Below are positions 38,240-52,239 of a stretch of 64,000 bases of DNA, in pieces. Each line of letters begins with the position of its first letter. Positions within the stretch are counted from its first letter, which is position 1. The notes below the pieces were generated by a model. It saw nothing but the letters and a program-made list of their open reading frames with translations. It was not told the DNA's origin and searched no databases. Position numbers and translations under genes: made by a program. Source of the DNA: Plantago ovata (taxonomy: Eukaryota > Streptophyta > Magnoliopsida > Lamiales > Plantaginaceae); NCBI GenBank assembly GCA_028274465.1, contig CM051456.1:126992880-127056879 (forward strand), in the 5' to 3' direction.

Positions 38240-40516
38240 AAAAACAGTTCTTGATATGTGATTAGCAAGTAGTTGGTTGTTTATGCAAGTATACCGTTCG
38301 AGAATGAGGTAATTGAATCGAGTTCAAACTATGCTCTATCGATTTGTTTAGACTAATTGTTTTTTCATTTTTATCCCAATCTCTAGTTTGTTGGATCCAA
38401 ACAAGTTGAGCTCGCTGCTCGCATTCGAGTATACTAATACTTTTGTTAACGGATCGAGTCGAATTCCGATCGACTCTACAAGAGCTTAAGCTCGTAATAG
38501 GATAATTTTGGCTTGCCTATTGTAGTAAGTATGCACATGTGCCATTATTGTTTCGCATTTGGAATTCAGAAATTAAATATGGACGGTATGAGTTGACCGC
38601 CATTGTTGTGAGATAGAGGTAGTCGTTTTCCTTCTAGGCGTAGGTAGGACAGAATATAAAGAGGAATTTGATCGCAATTCTTTGGTAGCTTGCGACTTGA
38701 TAGTGTTTTACAGAATTAGTATAAAGTGGCGGATGATATTTTCCGTAAAGATGGAGACTTTTGCTTACCATATGCGGCTGGCTAGCTTCTTTTGTTCATA
38801 TCTTATGGATTGATTGAGATATAACAACACGCATGATGACAATACGACATTATATGGCATTGACGATGCAGGTTTATATTTTAGTTGAATTTCGCAATCA
38901 TTAGATTTTTCTTTGTTGAGATAGAACATATTTTAGTGGATCGGGACGAACAACTTAATATGTTTTAATTGGATTTTGAAAGGATAAAAAGTAATGATAA
39001 GTTTTTATTAGATTCCAAGAATTCGTATAGCATTTTTGGGCTCATTTTAATCGTAATTGGGAGGTCCCACGCATGAAGGCGGGAATATTCGAACCTTTGT
39101 TAGATGCCGAGGACGTAACCTTTGTGACACCCTCTAAGTGAGGATGTGAAATTCACACATAAGACCTATATTCTCTATATTTTCTATTAGAGTGTGCCAC
39201 ACTGATTCACCCCTAACATCTTTTAAAAGGGTTAAAAATGTTTATATTGAAGTTGGAGATGTAGATGAGGAAATTCAAGGGCGATTTGGGCTATGAGAAA
39301 GGTTACTCTTGTGAATACATTGCACAATTTTACTTCATCTAGCAAAAAAAGGAAGTGAACTAGGAAAGCTCGGACGGGCTAATTTTCAAGACACACCAGC
39401 CAGTTGTCTTAGCTTCACATCGGATTTTATAAGTTCTTTAGAACCTTCTATTTATTTTAAGAACAATTGCCATGCGTGGCTTTCGAAACTTTTAATTTCA
39501 GATTTGGACAATGTGGTGTACCGATCTGTTTTGAAAAACAGATATAGCTTGATTACTACGTAGTTAATAAAAGACCATTTCCTTAAAAAAAAAAAAAAGG
39601 GAATGAAAGGTTATTCTTGTCATATACTATGTTGCTTCTCTTTTCAAACGAAGTATATAGTGATGTTCTACTCATATTGTGTGAAGTAACTATTTTTCAG
39701 TGATTTCAAATAGCGCCAAGCATCGGTTCAGAACCGGACTGGACTTAATTTTGGAGTTTTTATGGACCAGATACCAAACAACAATAGACACGGCCCGATC
39801 CAGTCTAGACCATTAAAAACACGAGGTTGTTTCGGCCTGCACTGTTTTAGACCCATATAGTTAAATTAAAAAGAACAAATAAGAAAGGAAAAAAAAATCA
39901 AAACATGAGTTAGAGTCTATGCCTTTGTGTATGTGATGCTTGCCGACCGGTGGAGCTTGATAGTGCAAGGAGCGGCGGACAAGTGGAGAGGAATGAAGAA
40001 ACGGGGAAGGAGAAAGTGAGTGGATGCACTATGCTAGGGTTTAAGATTGGAAAAGTGGAACGGGAAACTCGGGGAGGATATGTATTTATGAAAAACATGG
40101 TTTACTATGGGTACATCGTATTACGGCCCAAACCGTTAAAATTATGATTTTTTAATCGAGACTGGACCCGTTATCTCTAAAACCTAGGATCGGAGATCGA
40201 ACTGTATATATACAGTCCCGGTCGGATCATGATTGTGTTCACAATAATTTCAAATAAGCAAGAGTTTTGATACGTGTGATTAAGTGTTAACCCCTTTTCT
40301 TTCATATGTATGTTGGTCAACCAAACATTATCCTTTTTGCTTTATCTTTTCAAATAGAAATAAATTTTATTTTGGACAGACAGTGGGAATCAAACTCACA
40401 TATTCTCCTTCCAATCCAATTAATGATTTCGAATAATAAGTACTAACTTTTGATATGTATATTGTATTGTATAATAATTAAGTTAATACCCAGTAATACC
40501 TCTATAGATTTAGGAG
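38240..40516. other. Intergenic DNA without recognised genes
   Basis: No exon with recognisable homology. Stretches around 39710-39840 and 40130-40220 contain mirrored gaaccgg/ccggtc phrases like those at 16970-17090 and 63330-63440, possibly old transposon ends, but I could not define termini. Confidence 0.5.
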
Positions 40517-40670
40517 TTAAGGGTGACCGAGTGATAGGGGTGTTGGAGTAGCACATGAGAGGTCGAGGTTCGAACTCCGACGGAGGCATAAGGTGGTATT
40601 GGTGGATTTGGACTTATAAAGTGGTTTGGAATTAGTGCAGCAGTAGGGTATATTAGATTTTCCCTTAAAA
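40517..40670. mobile_element. tRNA-derived SINE copy
   Basis: It contains a good pol III box B (ggttcgaactcc, 40567-40578) downstream of a box-A-like gaccgagtgatagg. It then follows the family body gacggaggcataaggtgg and ends ttagattttcccttaaaaaaa. No clear target duplication. Confidence 0.7.
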
Positions 40671-40857
40671 AAACAAAACCTCATTATATTTTATATATTT
40701 ATGTGTCGGGTTTTCCCTTTTTTTTCCGTCTTTTCCTTTTAAATGACATCATAAACTCAAAATTCATTGTGCGGTAAACAAATCTCCGAATTTAAACTTG
40801 TGATTAAGAGAGTAGCAATTCTCTTTCTTAACCAACTGAGCCGAAGTTATAGTTACT

Positions 40858-41104
40858 TCAAAGGACTAAGGTGGTGCGGTGGTATGGAAATGGAGCGGAG
40901 AAGTAAATGTGCAGGGTTAGATCTCCGACGAAGGCATAAGGTGGTTTAGGATGTTGATATAAGAATAGAGACATTTATGAAGTTTGTATAAAGTAAATGG
41001 AGGAGAGTAGTTGTAAATTTGACGTTAAAAAGAAAAAGTAAAAAAAAAAAAAAAAGTAAAAAAGAAAAAGAAAAAAAGAAAGAAAAAAAAAAGTAAAAAA
41101 AGAG
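40858..41104. mobile_element. tRNA-derived SINE with 15-bp target-site duplication
   Basis: The body matches the copies at 40517 and 62958 (ctccgacgaaggcataaggtgg, then gacgtt before the tail), followed by a long A-rich tail (about 41029-41104). The perfect 15-bp direct repeat gaagttatagttact flanks it at 40843-40857 and 41105-41119, marking a retroposition event. Confidence 0.88.
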
Positions 41105-41351
41105 GAAGTTATAGTTACTAGTACTTCTTGTTATGAAGCCCCTATGAATATGATGATTATGGGTCCAGCGGTCTAACCCAGCCCAATATGGCTAACATTC
41201 AAAATGAAGCCCAATATAAGCAATCACCACTGGCTCATCGCCACGTGGCATAATTTAAACAGCTGCCTACCAATAAGCATTTTGCCACTCTCTGATCTTC
41301 ATCCCCTTCCCCCATTTCTCCTTTGAGCTGAAAAACAACCACTGATCGGAA

Positions 41352-43238
41352 ATGGAATCAACAACCAGCTCGAAAGCCAGAACGGTAGCTCAACTCCAAT
41401 CCATCAAGCGTAAATCAGGCAAGACCTATGCCCAAATCGCCGAGCAAACCGGCTTAACCAACGTCTACGTCGCTCAGCTCCTCCGCCGCCAAGCTCAGCT
41501 CAAGCCGGCCACTGCCCCTCTACTCCAAGCCGCCTTACCGGAGCTGACAACCGAACACCTTGACGAGATGATGCAAGCTCCACTCCGTTCCTACGATCCT
41601 AACTTAATTCAGGATCCCACTGTTTACAGGTCCAATTTTAAGTCTCAATCATTCTTATTTGTTTACTTTACTGCACAATTCAAGTTGTTTATCAGCTACT
41701 GTAATGAGAATTCATATGTTTTGAACTTGAATTTGTGTAATTCAGTTGAGATTGTGCGGTGTTATGTGTGTGTGTGTGTTTTGACCTAATACTACTTGCT
41801 GCGAGGTTAAGTAACTTTATCTGTGTACTTGTTGATATTGCAGATTACACGAAGCGATTATGCACTTCGGTGAGAGCATCAAGGAGATCGTAAATGAGGA
41901 TTTCGGGGATGGCATGTAAGTTGTTATGGTGTGGTATTTGTTGGAAGAACATTGCATGTGATTATTGAATAGTTGTTTAACATCTCGAAAGCATGTTGTT
42001 GCGCGGATTCCGTTTGTTTAGCGAAACTAGTTTGTATGACGCTTATACACCCCTGAAATTGAGAGTTCATAAACTAGTTGAGTGTAATGAAGTTGTTTAG
42101 TAAATTTGCTTATGTGCTAAATATAGGATGTGAAAATAAATCAAATGACATGCTTATTTTGGTCAAATAAGCTCATTTAACTTGTAAGCTAGCTCATAAT
42201 CTGGTTGTAAAGATTGCTTGGGCATTGACATATGCATATCTAATATCAACAGTGTTGACGTAGCTGCATTCCATCGAGATATTAATGTCCTTTAGAGTCT
42301 TAGACCTTTACATGCCATTTTGTTCACTTCCTTGCACTCAAGCAATTACAGAAGAGTGATGTTGCCTGTTTGAACATTTACTAACCATTTTCTTCAGTGA
42401 GGTTCAAGCTTTGTTCTTATAGTAGAGTAGTAGACATTTATTTTTTCATATTTTCTTTTACAGGCAAATTGCTCATTATGTATAATTTATAGCTGCTCAA
42501 GTAAGAAATGGAAACATTGTTTTTTTTTTTTGTATTTTCATCATGCTTCCCATATAGGGCATGCTTTACGTTATCCATAGTTTGGTTTACAACTTTTACA
42601 TCACTGATACTACATATCTGTAGTCTGTACCTCACTAATACATACCTTCTGTATCCACTTCACTAAGTTTTGTGTAAACCTTTCTTTTCGTGGTACTAAT
42701 TTGCTTTGGTGGTGGAACCTTTTATTGATCAGCATGTCTGCCATTGACTTCTACTGCTCCGTTGATAAAGTCAAAGGTGTGGATGGGAAGGATCGTGTTT
42801 GTGTGACTCTTGATGGGAAATATTTGCCATACACAGAGCAGGTTAGTTGACTAGGTTCTATTCTTGCCCGTATGCTTATGATGCCGTATATTTCACAACT
42901 CGATGATGTTGTCATACTTTGAACTCGTAGCATTTCCTCAAAGAGGAACTTCCTATTTTTATCTATACCAGCAGTGAATGATTTGGTGGTGCATTTGGAT
43001 TTGCGGACAGTTTAATGCTCTAATATGTATCCCAGTAGTTTTTTTCACATATGGTTATCTTTCATATTCTTAGTACAACGTCATTATGCTTACTGGTCCT
43101 GTCAAGTTAATGTGACTTATTACTGGTTGATACTTTTTATATTTATGTACTATTTCTTTCGTGCAGATAAGTGAGCATATGGTATCGAGAGTGAAGGAGC
43201 AAGGGAAACAAGATGAATGTGAAATCAAATCAAAGTAA
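41352..43238 (+). CDS. CYN: Cyanate hydratase (cyanase)
   Basis: Converts cyanate with bicarbonate to carbamate, which breaks down to ammonia and CO2; the enzyme is a homodecamer. Four exons (41352-41629, 41844-41915, 42733-42841, 43167-43238) join in phase to 176 aa, near the plant norm of about 168. The N-terminal helix-turn-helix-like domain is visible ([20 protein letters not shown]). The catalytic triad of the family (Arg, Glu, Ser) corresponds to R93 and E96 in [12 protein letters not shown] and S119 in [14 protein letters not shown]. The C-terminus carries an extra Lys/Glu-rich tail ([16 protein letters not shown]). No disruption is seen. Confidence 0.96.
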
Positions 43239-43911
43239 CCCCTGTTCTATAGAATCTAGAATCTTGTCCTCTGCCTTGAGGTCTATCAAATACTTCATAT
43301 TTCCCTGTATAATTTATGCGTGGATTAAAATTCCCATAAGTTCTATCGATATGTTGGAACATGGTATTCTAGATGTGCTTGAAATAAAAGTATGCAGAAT
43401 TCTGCGTCTTCTGTTGAAATAAACTGTATCATCCATAAACTTGCTGAATTGCTTTTCTTTCGTTTATTATAAAGCATAAACCCTGTGAATTTATAGTACT
43501 TGATTGTGTAGATTCTTGTTGCTGAAAAGGCCATGTTAAGGATCAAAGCAGTAGTGTTGAAATTTCTTCAAGAACCAGAAATCTGTCTTGCCCGAGTTGA
43601 TTCTCGAGCTGGTTCATATACAGAATAACAGATTGCTTTTTCTCAGTAATTCTGTAGATATCCTCTCAATCTTTCTAATGTACCTTCTGAATCATGTTCT
43701 TGAAGCGCTCAGGCATGTTAGCAATTACCCTGCAGGAAAACAACGAGCTTAATTCGTTCTGCAACCATTTTCAAGTTAATGCATTCGTGGTGTATAGGCT
43801 CCTTCATCAATCATCTAGTTCTGTAAGCTATTCAGGCCATCGATTTCTAGATTTCTGATTTGAGAGAAACCACGGGAAGTGCAACGAACCTCATTTCCTT
43901 CATATAATATA

Positions 43912-44168
43912 CTCCCTCCGTCCCGATGATTTGCACGATTTTTAATGAATAATTTTGTTTGGTAGTGTTATATTAATATTGTATGTAAATGTGGGGTAGT
44001 TGATTAAAAAAGTGTGAGGTATGAGTGGAGATAAAGAAGTGTAAATGTGGGGTACATATTTAAAATAATATAGATGGGATGTGGGGTAATTTTAAAAAAT
44101 ATAAACGTAAAGAATTGATTGAGACGTCCAAAAAGGGAATACGTAAAAAATTGATTGGGACAGATGAA
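43912..44168. mobile_element. Stowaway-like MITE
   Basis: Left end ctccctccgtcccgatgatt. The right arm is degenerate, ending gattgggacagatgaata. Internal inverted phrases (ttaatgaataattttg against aaaaattgattgggac) are partly conserved. Confidence 0.65.
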
Positions 44169-44643
44169 TATATTCTTATGCAGTTCCGACGAATATAGAT
44201 GAAGCAACTTATCCAATGTAACCATTGGATCATCCCTCAACCTGCTGCATGAGAAAGTTAACTCGGTAAGGCACTAAGGTTCCAGATTAAATTGTTCTCA
44301 AGGCGAACCCAAAGCTTAAAAAATCGTACCATCGCGTATAGTGACTAGTGAGAGGAATATGAAGAACACACTTGAAAAGATGAAGATAACCCAAATCCCA
44401 AAAACCACCTTCTCGTTCTCTCTAATTGCAACAACACTTTCTCTTTTGCCTGAGAAGTAGTAAGATCTCTTCTTTTCAATTCAGCCTTTTGAGGCAGTGA
44501 GGTTACCATGAAAAATGAAAATGGTACTAATTCATTGCATCTATCATGTTAATTTACGTTTCTTTTTCTTTTAAGTTACTATTTATCTAGAGAACAAAGA
44601 TCGTGTCATCGTCTAACCACGCTAAAGTAAATTTGTTTATTAT

Positions 44644-44876
44644 TTCCTCTGATCCATAATAAGCTTCTTAAGGTTGAATTTTTTTTTTTTTTAACTTTGA
44701 CCTCAAATTACTCCTACATTACATACTTAAAAAATATAATAAAACTATATTAAGAAAGAAAATTAAGTATATCTTTCTAATATAAGTCTGTTATATACTA
44801 ATCATGTGTAATATAAGAGTAATTTGCGGTTAAAGTTTGAAAAAAAATCAACCTTAGAAGGCTTATTATTGAGTAT
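44644..44876. mobile_element. Stowaway-like MITE
   Basis: Left end ttcctctgatccataataag; right end cttattattgagtattaga. The paired arms include cttcttaaggttgaattttt against aaaaatcaaccttagaag. Confidence 0.75.
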
Positions 44877-45572
44877 TAGATATTATTAGGTTACTAGAAC
44901 TGCTACACCGCAATTAGTTAGTGTGCTGCCCTTGCCTAGTAGTATCTTGTTTCTAATGAAAATGAAAAAAGTGGTGGATTGATTAAGATGTACGTCCACA
45001 TTTTAAATTTCACTAACCATCTATTTATAAATTTCACTAACCATCAATTTAATCGTATGTAATGTTCGTGTAAATGATATTGAGAATTTCACATGTGATG
45101 TATAAAAGATAAATATACTATAAACTTATAAGAAAAGGAAACAAGACTAATACTCAAAGTAGTGTATTATCTAAGCATGGCTTTCAAATCATGTTTGCTT
45201 TTGCGGTGTGTTTCCAAAAAATTATTAGTACAATTTTTCAAGAAAAATGGTGAACATTATTTCGGTGCGACTTATAACACGATTCCATCTTATTTTTTGA
45301 AGGTTTGATCCGTATGTATATTGTATAGTATTGATTTGAATTTTGAAAATATCATATTATGATTTTTCAAACCGGTTACGAGAGATCAGAATAGAGAAAA
45401 CATAAAGAAAAGTTTGATTTATTTATTCCAATATTTCCAATCCCGCTAACTCTTTTCATTTCGATTCTCCCTCCCATATCTCTTCATCATCACCCATTCA
45501 GCTGCCCCAATTCCAATTTTCCCACCCTCATTTGCTCCTCTCTACCTCTCTCCCTCTTCCATTAGCATTCGC

Positions 45573-45935
45573 ATGACGATTCCTAAGAAGAGATCTAAGA
45601 AGAGATCCGACCCGAATCCGTCTCCATCCACATCCAAAAAACGCAGAAGCTCCGCCACTACTACTGCCGACGACGGCTCCAAAAAACGCAGAAAATCCAC
45701 CACCAACACTGCTGACCTCGCTGACGTCAGAGATGACGACTTAAAACCACTCACAAGGTCCAAACTCGGAAAATCTAAACCCAGAAGCTCCGCCACCACT
45801 GCTGCCGCCGTCACAGACGACGAAGATGACTCTAAGTTCGTTGGAGAGCCTATTCCCGCAGACGAATCTAGATTAAAATGGCCACATAGATACGTGTCGA
45901 AGGTATGTTGTTGATTATTATGATTTTTTATGTTT

Positions 45936-45967
<32 letters not shown>

Positions 45968-48900
45968 ATGTTTGATTAATTTTGTTTCATGTACAGGCAG
46001 AGACTGAAGTTGTTACAATCACACTGTCTGATGGATCCACAGAGTAAGTACTCACTCCATGCTCGATTACTCCATTGTTGCTCCACTGTATGAGTTTTAT
46101 TTGGTTTAGGATTAAATGATGAAATTGTTGTTTCGTTTTTTTTTCAGTTTAGACTTAAGTTTCAAAGTGTTTAGCTCGGTTGTATGAGTATTTTTGGTTT
46201 AGACATAAGTTTGAAAGTGTTGTAGTTCAAAAGTATATGTCCGTCTATTAGTATTGAATATACCAAGTGATATTAGGTTTGATAGATTTACATAGCTTCA
46301 CATCATTGAAATTGAAGTATTGTATGAGTTTTAGACTTGAGGATGAAAGTGAATCATGTCTCTCAGTATTGAAACTCCCTAGTGTTACCATGTTCGATAG
46401 CTGTAGATAGCTTCAAATCATTCTGGATGGGTATGTATTGGCTAGGTAGTGTTCATGTATGAAATTCAAGTACATGTTTATATAATCGAAAAACTGCAGT
46501 GTTACTTGTTTCTAAGGAAAACAGCATTTATAAGAGATTTACAGTGTTTTACTTATTTATTCTGATTTCATCTTCATGAATATTGTAGACATTTTTTAAA
46601 TTTCTCCTCAACTTTTTCACACCGTGACTTAAAACAATTTTCTGGTTTGGTTCAGGGATCAAGAGTTCGTTCAGGCTCGGTGCCACTACTCCAAAGCAAT
46701 TGTCGATGGGAAAGATTTTAATCTATATGACAATGCTTGCATCAAGGTGGTCATCCCCTGCTGTACAGTTTCTTCATGCTAATGTAGTTTTGTCAGAGTC
46801 TTATTTGAATAGTCCTGTACCATTTTTTTTTGACCTAATACGCTATATTGATGAATTACTCATAGGCACCAGATGGTGAAGAAGATTACATTGCCAAAAT
46901 TGTGGAGATGTACGAGACTGTAAGGGGAGATGCTTATATTTGTGCTCAGTGGTATTATAGAGCGAAGGATACGGTAATAAATCTTTATTGACATTGTTGT
47001 TTGTTCATTTATATTGCAATTGTCATTTATTCTCTTTCTGTTTCAGGTTATCAAGAACTGTGATTATCTAATTGACAGTAGGCGAGTTTTCTTCTCGGAT
47101 GTGAAAAACGACAATTCATTGGATTGCATACTTCGAAGTGTCCAAATTGCCAAAATTGGAGTAAATGTAAGTATTTCATTTTTTGCATTCAAAGATGATA
47201 AATTTTCTCTACGAGATAGTACATTAATATTTCACCAACTTTTGTACAGATGAGTGCTGATGAGAAGAATGAAGCCTTGAAATCATGCGAGCTCTATTTT
47301 GATATGGCATACTCGTTTCCGTTTGCCTTTACAAGTTTGTATACAGGTGGAACTCAACATAATTATCCACAAATTAAATTATCTACCTTCATTATTTTGC
47401 ATGAATACTAAAAAGTGTCTACCATTACATATGCAGATGATATTGCACTCCCTAAAGACAGCAAATCAATGACAAGATCAAATATAACGTTGTTAGATCT
47501 GTATGCTGGATGTGGCGCAATGTCATCTGGACTCAACATCGGCGCAACGTTGGGAGGTGTCAAAGTGACCGCGGTAAGTACATAAAAATTCCATCATCTT
47601 TATTATTATTGTTATTTATTTATTTATTTATTTTAGTGAATAAGATTTCCATTATCAAAAATGCATCAAGTAACTACATCATGATTTTGCAAAGGGTAAT
47701 CATCAGACATGGAGCTATCAAAATAATAATCATGTGCCAGCAAATGTGCAATAGCCTTTCTTAAACTTGTATGTTGGAAGTTTGCTTGGTATCTGTGATT
47801 ATTCCGCCAATGCAAGATTATGATGTTTGCGTCTGTTGAGGCTCTTTAATTACATTCAAACCACAAAATCCATCCCCAAAGTAGTACAAAACAGAGCTGT
47901 GCATTTAAGTGCAAGCGCCTCTGTCATTTCTGGGCATTGGATATATGCTTAATAAATTGTGATTTCCAAGTTAAATAGTTACCCGAAAAGTTCCTCATTA
48001 CAACTCCCAAGATCGCACCAGCCGGGTTCTTCCGAATAGCAGCACCAAAATTGACTTTCAAAATTCTTAACGATATCAAAATTATTCTTCTGAGTTTCTT
48101 TTTGTTTGTTTATAGAGATGGGCTGTCGACTTTAACTCTCATGCTTGTGACAGTCTCAGGCACAATCACCCTGAAACTGAGGTAGGTTAAACAATATTTG
48201 AATTGATTTCACTTTTTTTGCCCTTCAAAAAATCTATAATGCTTTTGTGCAATAGGTAAGACATGAGAAGGCCGAGGATTTTCTCAGACTACTTAAAGAA
48301 TGGCAAATTCTTTGTAAAGAACACAAATGTGAGACACACAGGGATTCCGACCATCAGTCAATTCAAACACCGAGTGATGATTCCGAAATTGACGATGGTG
48401 AATCTGATTCTGAAGCGTATGAAGTGGAGAAACTACTGGACATCTGTTATGGTGATCTCAACAAGACTAACAACCCGAGTTTGTATTATAAGGTATATAA
48501 ATTCTAGAGAACTTGATTTCACTTCTTGAGTCTCTGAGTATTCTTTTACCATGTGATGTTGCTTTTAGTTAATATAGTTGATGTCAGGACTCTACAAACT
48601 TTTGTCCGTATTGCTTTAGGACCCATTGATTCGGATTTCTGTTTCCATACAAGAGTTAGAATTAAGAGTGCTGGTTTATAAAGCCTCTCCTCTGATCAAG
48701 TGGTTGATATTTTAATGTCTTAATGTTGAGACTAATGCTACTTAACAAACTATATGCGTCACAGTGGATGTTGTTTTTTGTCATCAAGTAAGCAATTCCT
48801 ATTTGTAATATGGATATAATCTTTTTTATATGCGTGTGTGATCGCTAAACTCGATATAAGCATCAGCCTTTGTTTAATTGCTATCTTGGTCAGTTTTGTT

Positions 48901-51576
48901 TGATATGCATGAGGGTTACGATAAGCTCATTTAACAAGTACTTGAAAATAGATTGCTCCAATTAATAAAATGAAATTTGTTATCTATCCCTTTCATTTGG
49001 TGTGTATTTATCAATATGAAAATAGATTCCTATATAAATTGTAGATTGAATTATTTATTGAAATGAATGCCAAACTTTTTATTTCCTTCCTGTAGCATAA
49101 TCAAAATTTGATTGTAGGTACGTTGGAAGGGGTATGATCAATCTTTTGACACTTGGGAGCCTTGTGATGGCCTAAGGTATATATGTTATCTGTCATAAGT
49201 TTTGTCTGTGGTTGATGCCATCTTTGCAAGTAGCTTATTCTTGTTTCACGATACAGTTAGCTAATTCTTGTTTCATGATACATGCTACAGCCACTGCAAA
49301 AAAAAGATTAAAGAGTTCGTGATAAAGGGTTATAAGGATAAAATTTTGCCTCTCCCGGTATGTTTTCTACGTTGTTTCATTTAGCACACATGAAGAATCA
49401 TATTGCAGTGTCAAATCTAATCTTCTGTATTAAGCATTGCCTCTTGACCATTCACACTCCATTGCTAAACTGTCCAGTTTGTTAAGTGTCAGCCAAATTC
49501 CAATTTGCTTTGTGTTTTCCATTATTCTCAGGGTGACGTTGATTTCCTGTGTGGCGGACCACCTTGTCAAGGAATCAGTGGCTTCAACCGATATAGAGTT
49601 GAGGAGCCTTTGGATGACCCAAAGAATTACCAACTTATCGTTTATATGAAGATTGCAAAGTTTCTTAGGCCAAGATATCTCTTAATGGAGAATGTCACTG
49701 ATATATTCAAATTTAGCAAAGGGAAATTGACAAACTATGCTGTTGGGCGTCTTGTAAAGATGAATTACCAAGCAAGGATTGGGATTATGCCTGCTGGTTC
49801 TTATGGAGTCCCACAATGTCGTATGCGTTTTTTCCTTTGGGGAGCAGCACCTACAGAGGTACATATTCATTTCAGCTCAACTATTATGGAATAAATGTAT
49901 ATAGATTTTACTAATTGACTGCTTGATGTTTCAGTGTCTACCTCAATTTCCGTTGCCCACACATAAGTTTATGAAGAAGGGGGTAGTCATCAATGAATTT
50001 AAGGTGCGAATTACATTGATAATATTATTCTCTTTTAAGTGCTATTTATTCTGACATGCATATCAATATGACCATGTAGGAAACTATAGTTGGACATGGG
50101 AATGAGCATAATGAACTTCAAGACAGTGTTTTGCTTGGGGAAGCACTATCTGACCTACCGATGGTATGTTCGGTTCTACTTCCCTAATTAATACGTTAAG
50201 CATGTTTTGCTCCCTTTGAATTCTTTTTTTTTTTTTCTTCTCCAGGTTACAAATTATGCAGACCAAGACGAAATGGTATATGGTGGTTTGCCTCAGACTG
50301 ATTTTCAGAACTGTATGAGATTGACAAGGCATGGTGAGTGTGAATTCGGTAGTAAATTTGGACTTCTATAAACTATATGCATTATGCATATCATATACCT
50401 GATAATAGATGCTGTTATCAATTTCAGAACTTAAATACCTCCTTGAGTTTATATAGTTTAGGATGGAAGAATGCGTCACTCAAATCTTTGTTTCTTTTCA
50501 GATATTTTCGGTTGTACATACAGAAATGATAATGATCCCCATAGGAGTATATTGTGTGATCACCGGCCTCTTAAGCTGAATGAAGATGATTATGAAAGAG
50601 TATGTCTCATACCCAGAGAAAAGGTGAATATATACGAAACTACTGCAACTGCTGGGAACTTTATCATAATATCACATTTACACTTATTGTTCTTTGTTTT
50701 TATACAGGGAGCTAATTTTAGGAACTTGCCTGGTGTGATTCTCACAAATAATGTGGCAGGACTAAATCCAGATCTGGAGAGATCAAAATGCAAATCTGGC
50801 AAATTTTTGGTACTAAAAATACTAGCAGATTTAATTTTTTGTTCTACATTAGATTTTATATACTATAGTATATTCTGTATTTAACTGCTTAAATGATTAT
50901 TCCAATTTGATCAGGTTCCTGATTATGCCTTAACATTTGAAGATGGAAAGTCTTCCAAGTAATTATTCTACAATCTTCTTCAACATTTAAAACCTCTTTG
51001 TCAGTTTTTAATTTTGCATAATGAATTAAATGAAATATGCAGGCCATTTGGTCGACTATGGACTGATGAAATTGTGGGAACAGTAGTCACAAGGGCCGAA
51101 CCCCATAACCAGGTTAGACATCTAAATTTCATTAACAAACTGTCATTTTAACTATAAAAGATTTCATATGTATTATTATTATATGTTTTTTACAACTTGT
51201 AGGCTCTATTGCATTGGGACCAAGATAGGGTGCTCACTGTTCGAGAAAACGCTAGGCTACAAGGCTTTCCGGACTGTTACAAGCTCTTTGGACCTGTAAA
51301 AGAGAGGTATGCACAATTCCTATTCGATAAGTAGTGGGGTAATATGTTTACCAACACTGAAGAATGTTACTGTAACATTGTTATTTTTTCTATGCTTCCA
51401 GATACATGCAAGTAGGAAATGCCGTTTCATTTTCGGTTTCGATTCCACTTGGCTACTGCTTGGCGAAAGCCATTAAGGAGGGCAGTTTCCCTACTCCCAT
51501 TGCACTGCCTTTCATGTTTCCAGACTGCTTTCGACTTGTCAAGGCTGAGAGAGAAAAACTGGAAGCTGTTCCATAG
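45573..51576 (+). CDS. Chromomethylase, CMT3-like DNA (cytosine-5)-methyltransferase
   Basis: Maintains non-CG (CHG) methylation by reading H3K9 methylation. I place 21 exons (first 45573-45902, last 51402-51576) totalling 2544 nt, all in phase, for 847 aa; Arabidopsis CMT3 is 839 aa. The N-terminus is Lys/Arg/Ser-rich and likely nuclear-targeting. A BAH domain follows (about residues 110-245). Methyltransferase motif I is LLDLYAGCG (283-291). The chromodomain is inserted at about 387-450 ([13 protein letters not shown], then [20 protein letters not shown]). Motif [18 protein letters not shown] has catalytic C465. Motif VI is [10 protein letters not shown], motif [16 protein letters not shown], and motif [18 protein letters not shown]. 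All catalytic motifs are present. BAH plus an embedded chromodomain excludes MET1 and DRM. CMT3 versus CMT2 rests on overall length and the short N-terminus. Confidence 0.96.
45937..45966. repeat. (TTG)10 microsatellite
   Basis: Ten perfect TTG units in intron 1 of the chromomethylase gene. Confidence 0.95.
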
Positions 51577-51634
51577 ATTTGTTGAGAGGCTGCTGTGCCA
51601 TTGCAGTGAACAGTGAACACCATAGTTTAACTGA

Positions 51635-51780
51635 TTATTGAAATGTCAATTTGTTGACTTATGTTACTATTACAATTCTAGACATGATAGTTATCTATCA
51701 ATAATTCTTATTGAAATGTCGATTTGTTGACTTATGTTACTATTACAATTCTAGACATGATAGTTATCTATCAATAATTC
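51635..51780. repeat. 73-bp tandem duplication
   Basis: Two adjacent copies (51635-51707 and 51708-51780), each starting ttattgaaatgtc and ending ataattc, differ at one position that I can see (caat versus cgat). They lie in the presumed 3'UTR of the chromomethylase gene, about 60 bp after the stop. Confidence 0.93.
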
Positions 51781-52239
51781 TTAGTGTTAGCAAGCAAGCT
51801 AACCTTTTCTTTGGGATTCAAGACCTGTCTTTTATTATGAATGATATATTGGATCTTTAATTTGTGTTCCATTTCCGTCTATTCACTGGTTCTGTTTGTT
51901 TGAATAATCTAGTAGCAGATGCATGGGAAACTGGTTTAACCCCCTTTTTTTAAGGATGTGTTTAGCTTCTTTTTTTTTTTTTTTTTTGCTAGTTATTTCC
52001 TATATTAGCTGGAAGTAATTCCGAGTCCTATCACAAATTTAGCAGAGTGATATGAATTTTAAGTCATGTCTAGTTTATCAAGTTTAAGATATGTTTTGGC
52101 TGCACTGCACTGCTGCAGTCAAGAAATGCTTTGAAGGAAAACAAAATCTTGAATTGGATGGAAAAATGATGAGTTTTGTTGTTGCAAATTGCAACTCTTG
52201 AAACCTTACTACTTCAGTATTTAGTTATTTACTTTGCTT

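Larger units (their letters stand above)
43239..45572. other. Intergenic DNA with MITEs
   Basis: Cyanase 3'UTR, two MITEs (43912 and 44644) and the upstream region of the chromomethylase gene. No other coding block recognised. Confidence 0.6.

Noticed and set aside
39710..40220. Possible hAT-like element with mirrored ccgg phrases
   Set aside because: No clear terminal inverted repeat or 8-bp target duplication could be found.
11853..51576. A lipid or epigenetic gene cluster (CFA synthase, MFP fragment, AGO relic, CMT3)
   Set aside because: The MFP and AGO parts are broken fragments and the intact genes belong to unrelated processes; proximity alone does not support a functional cluster.
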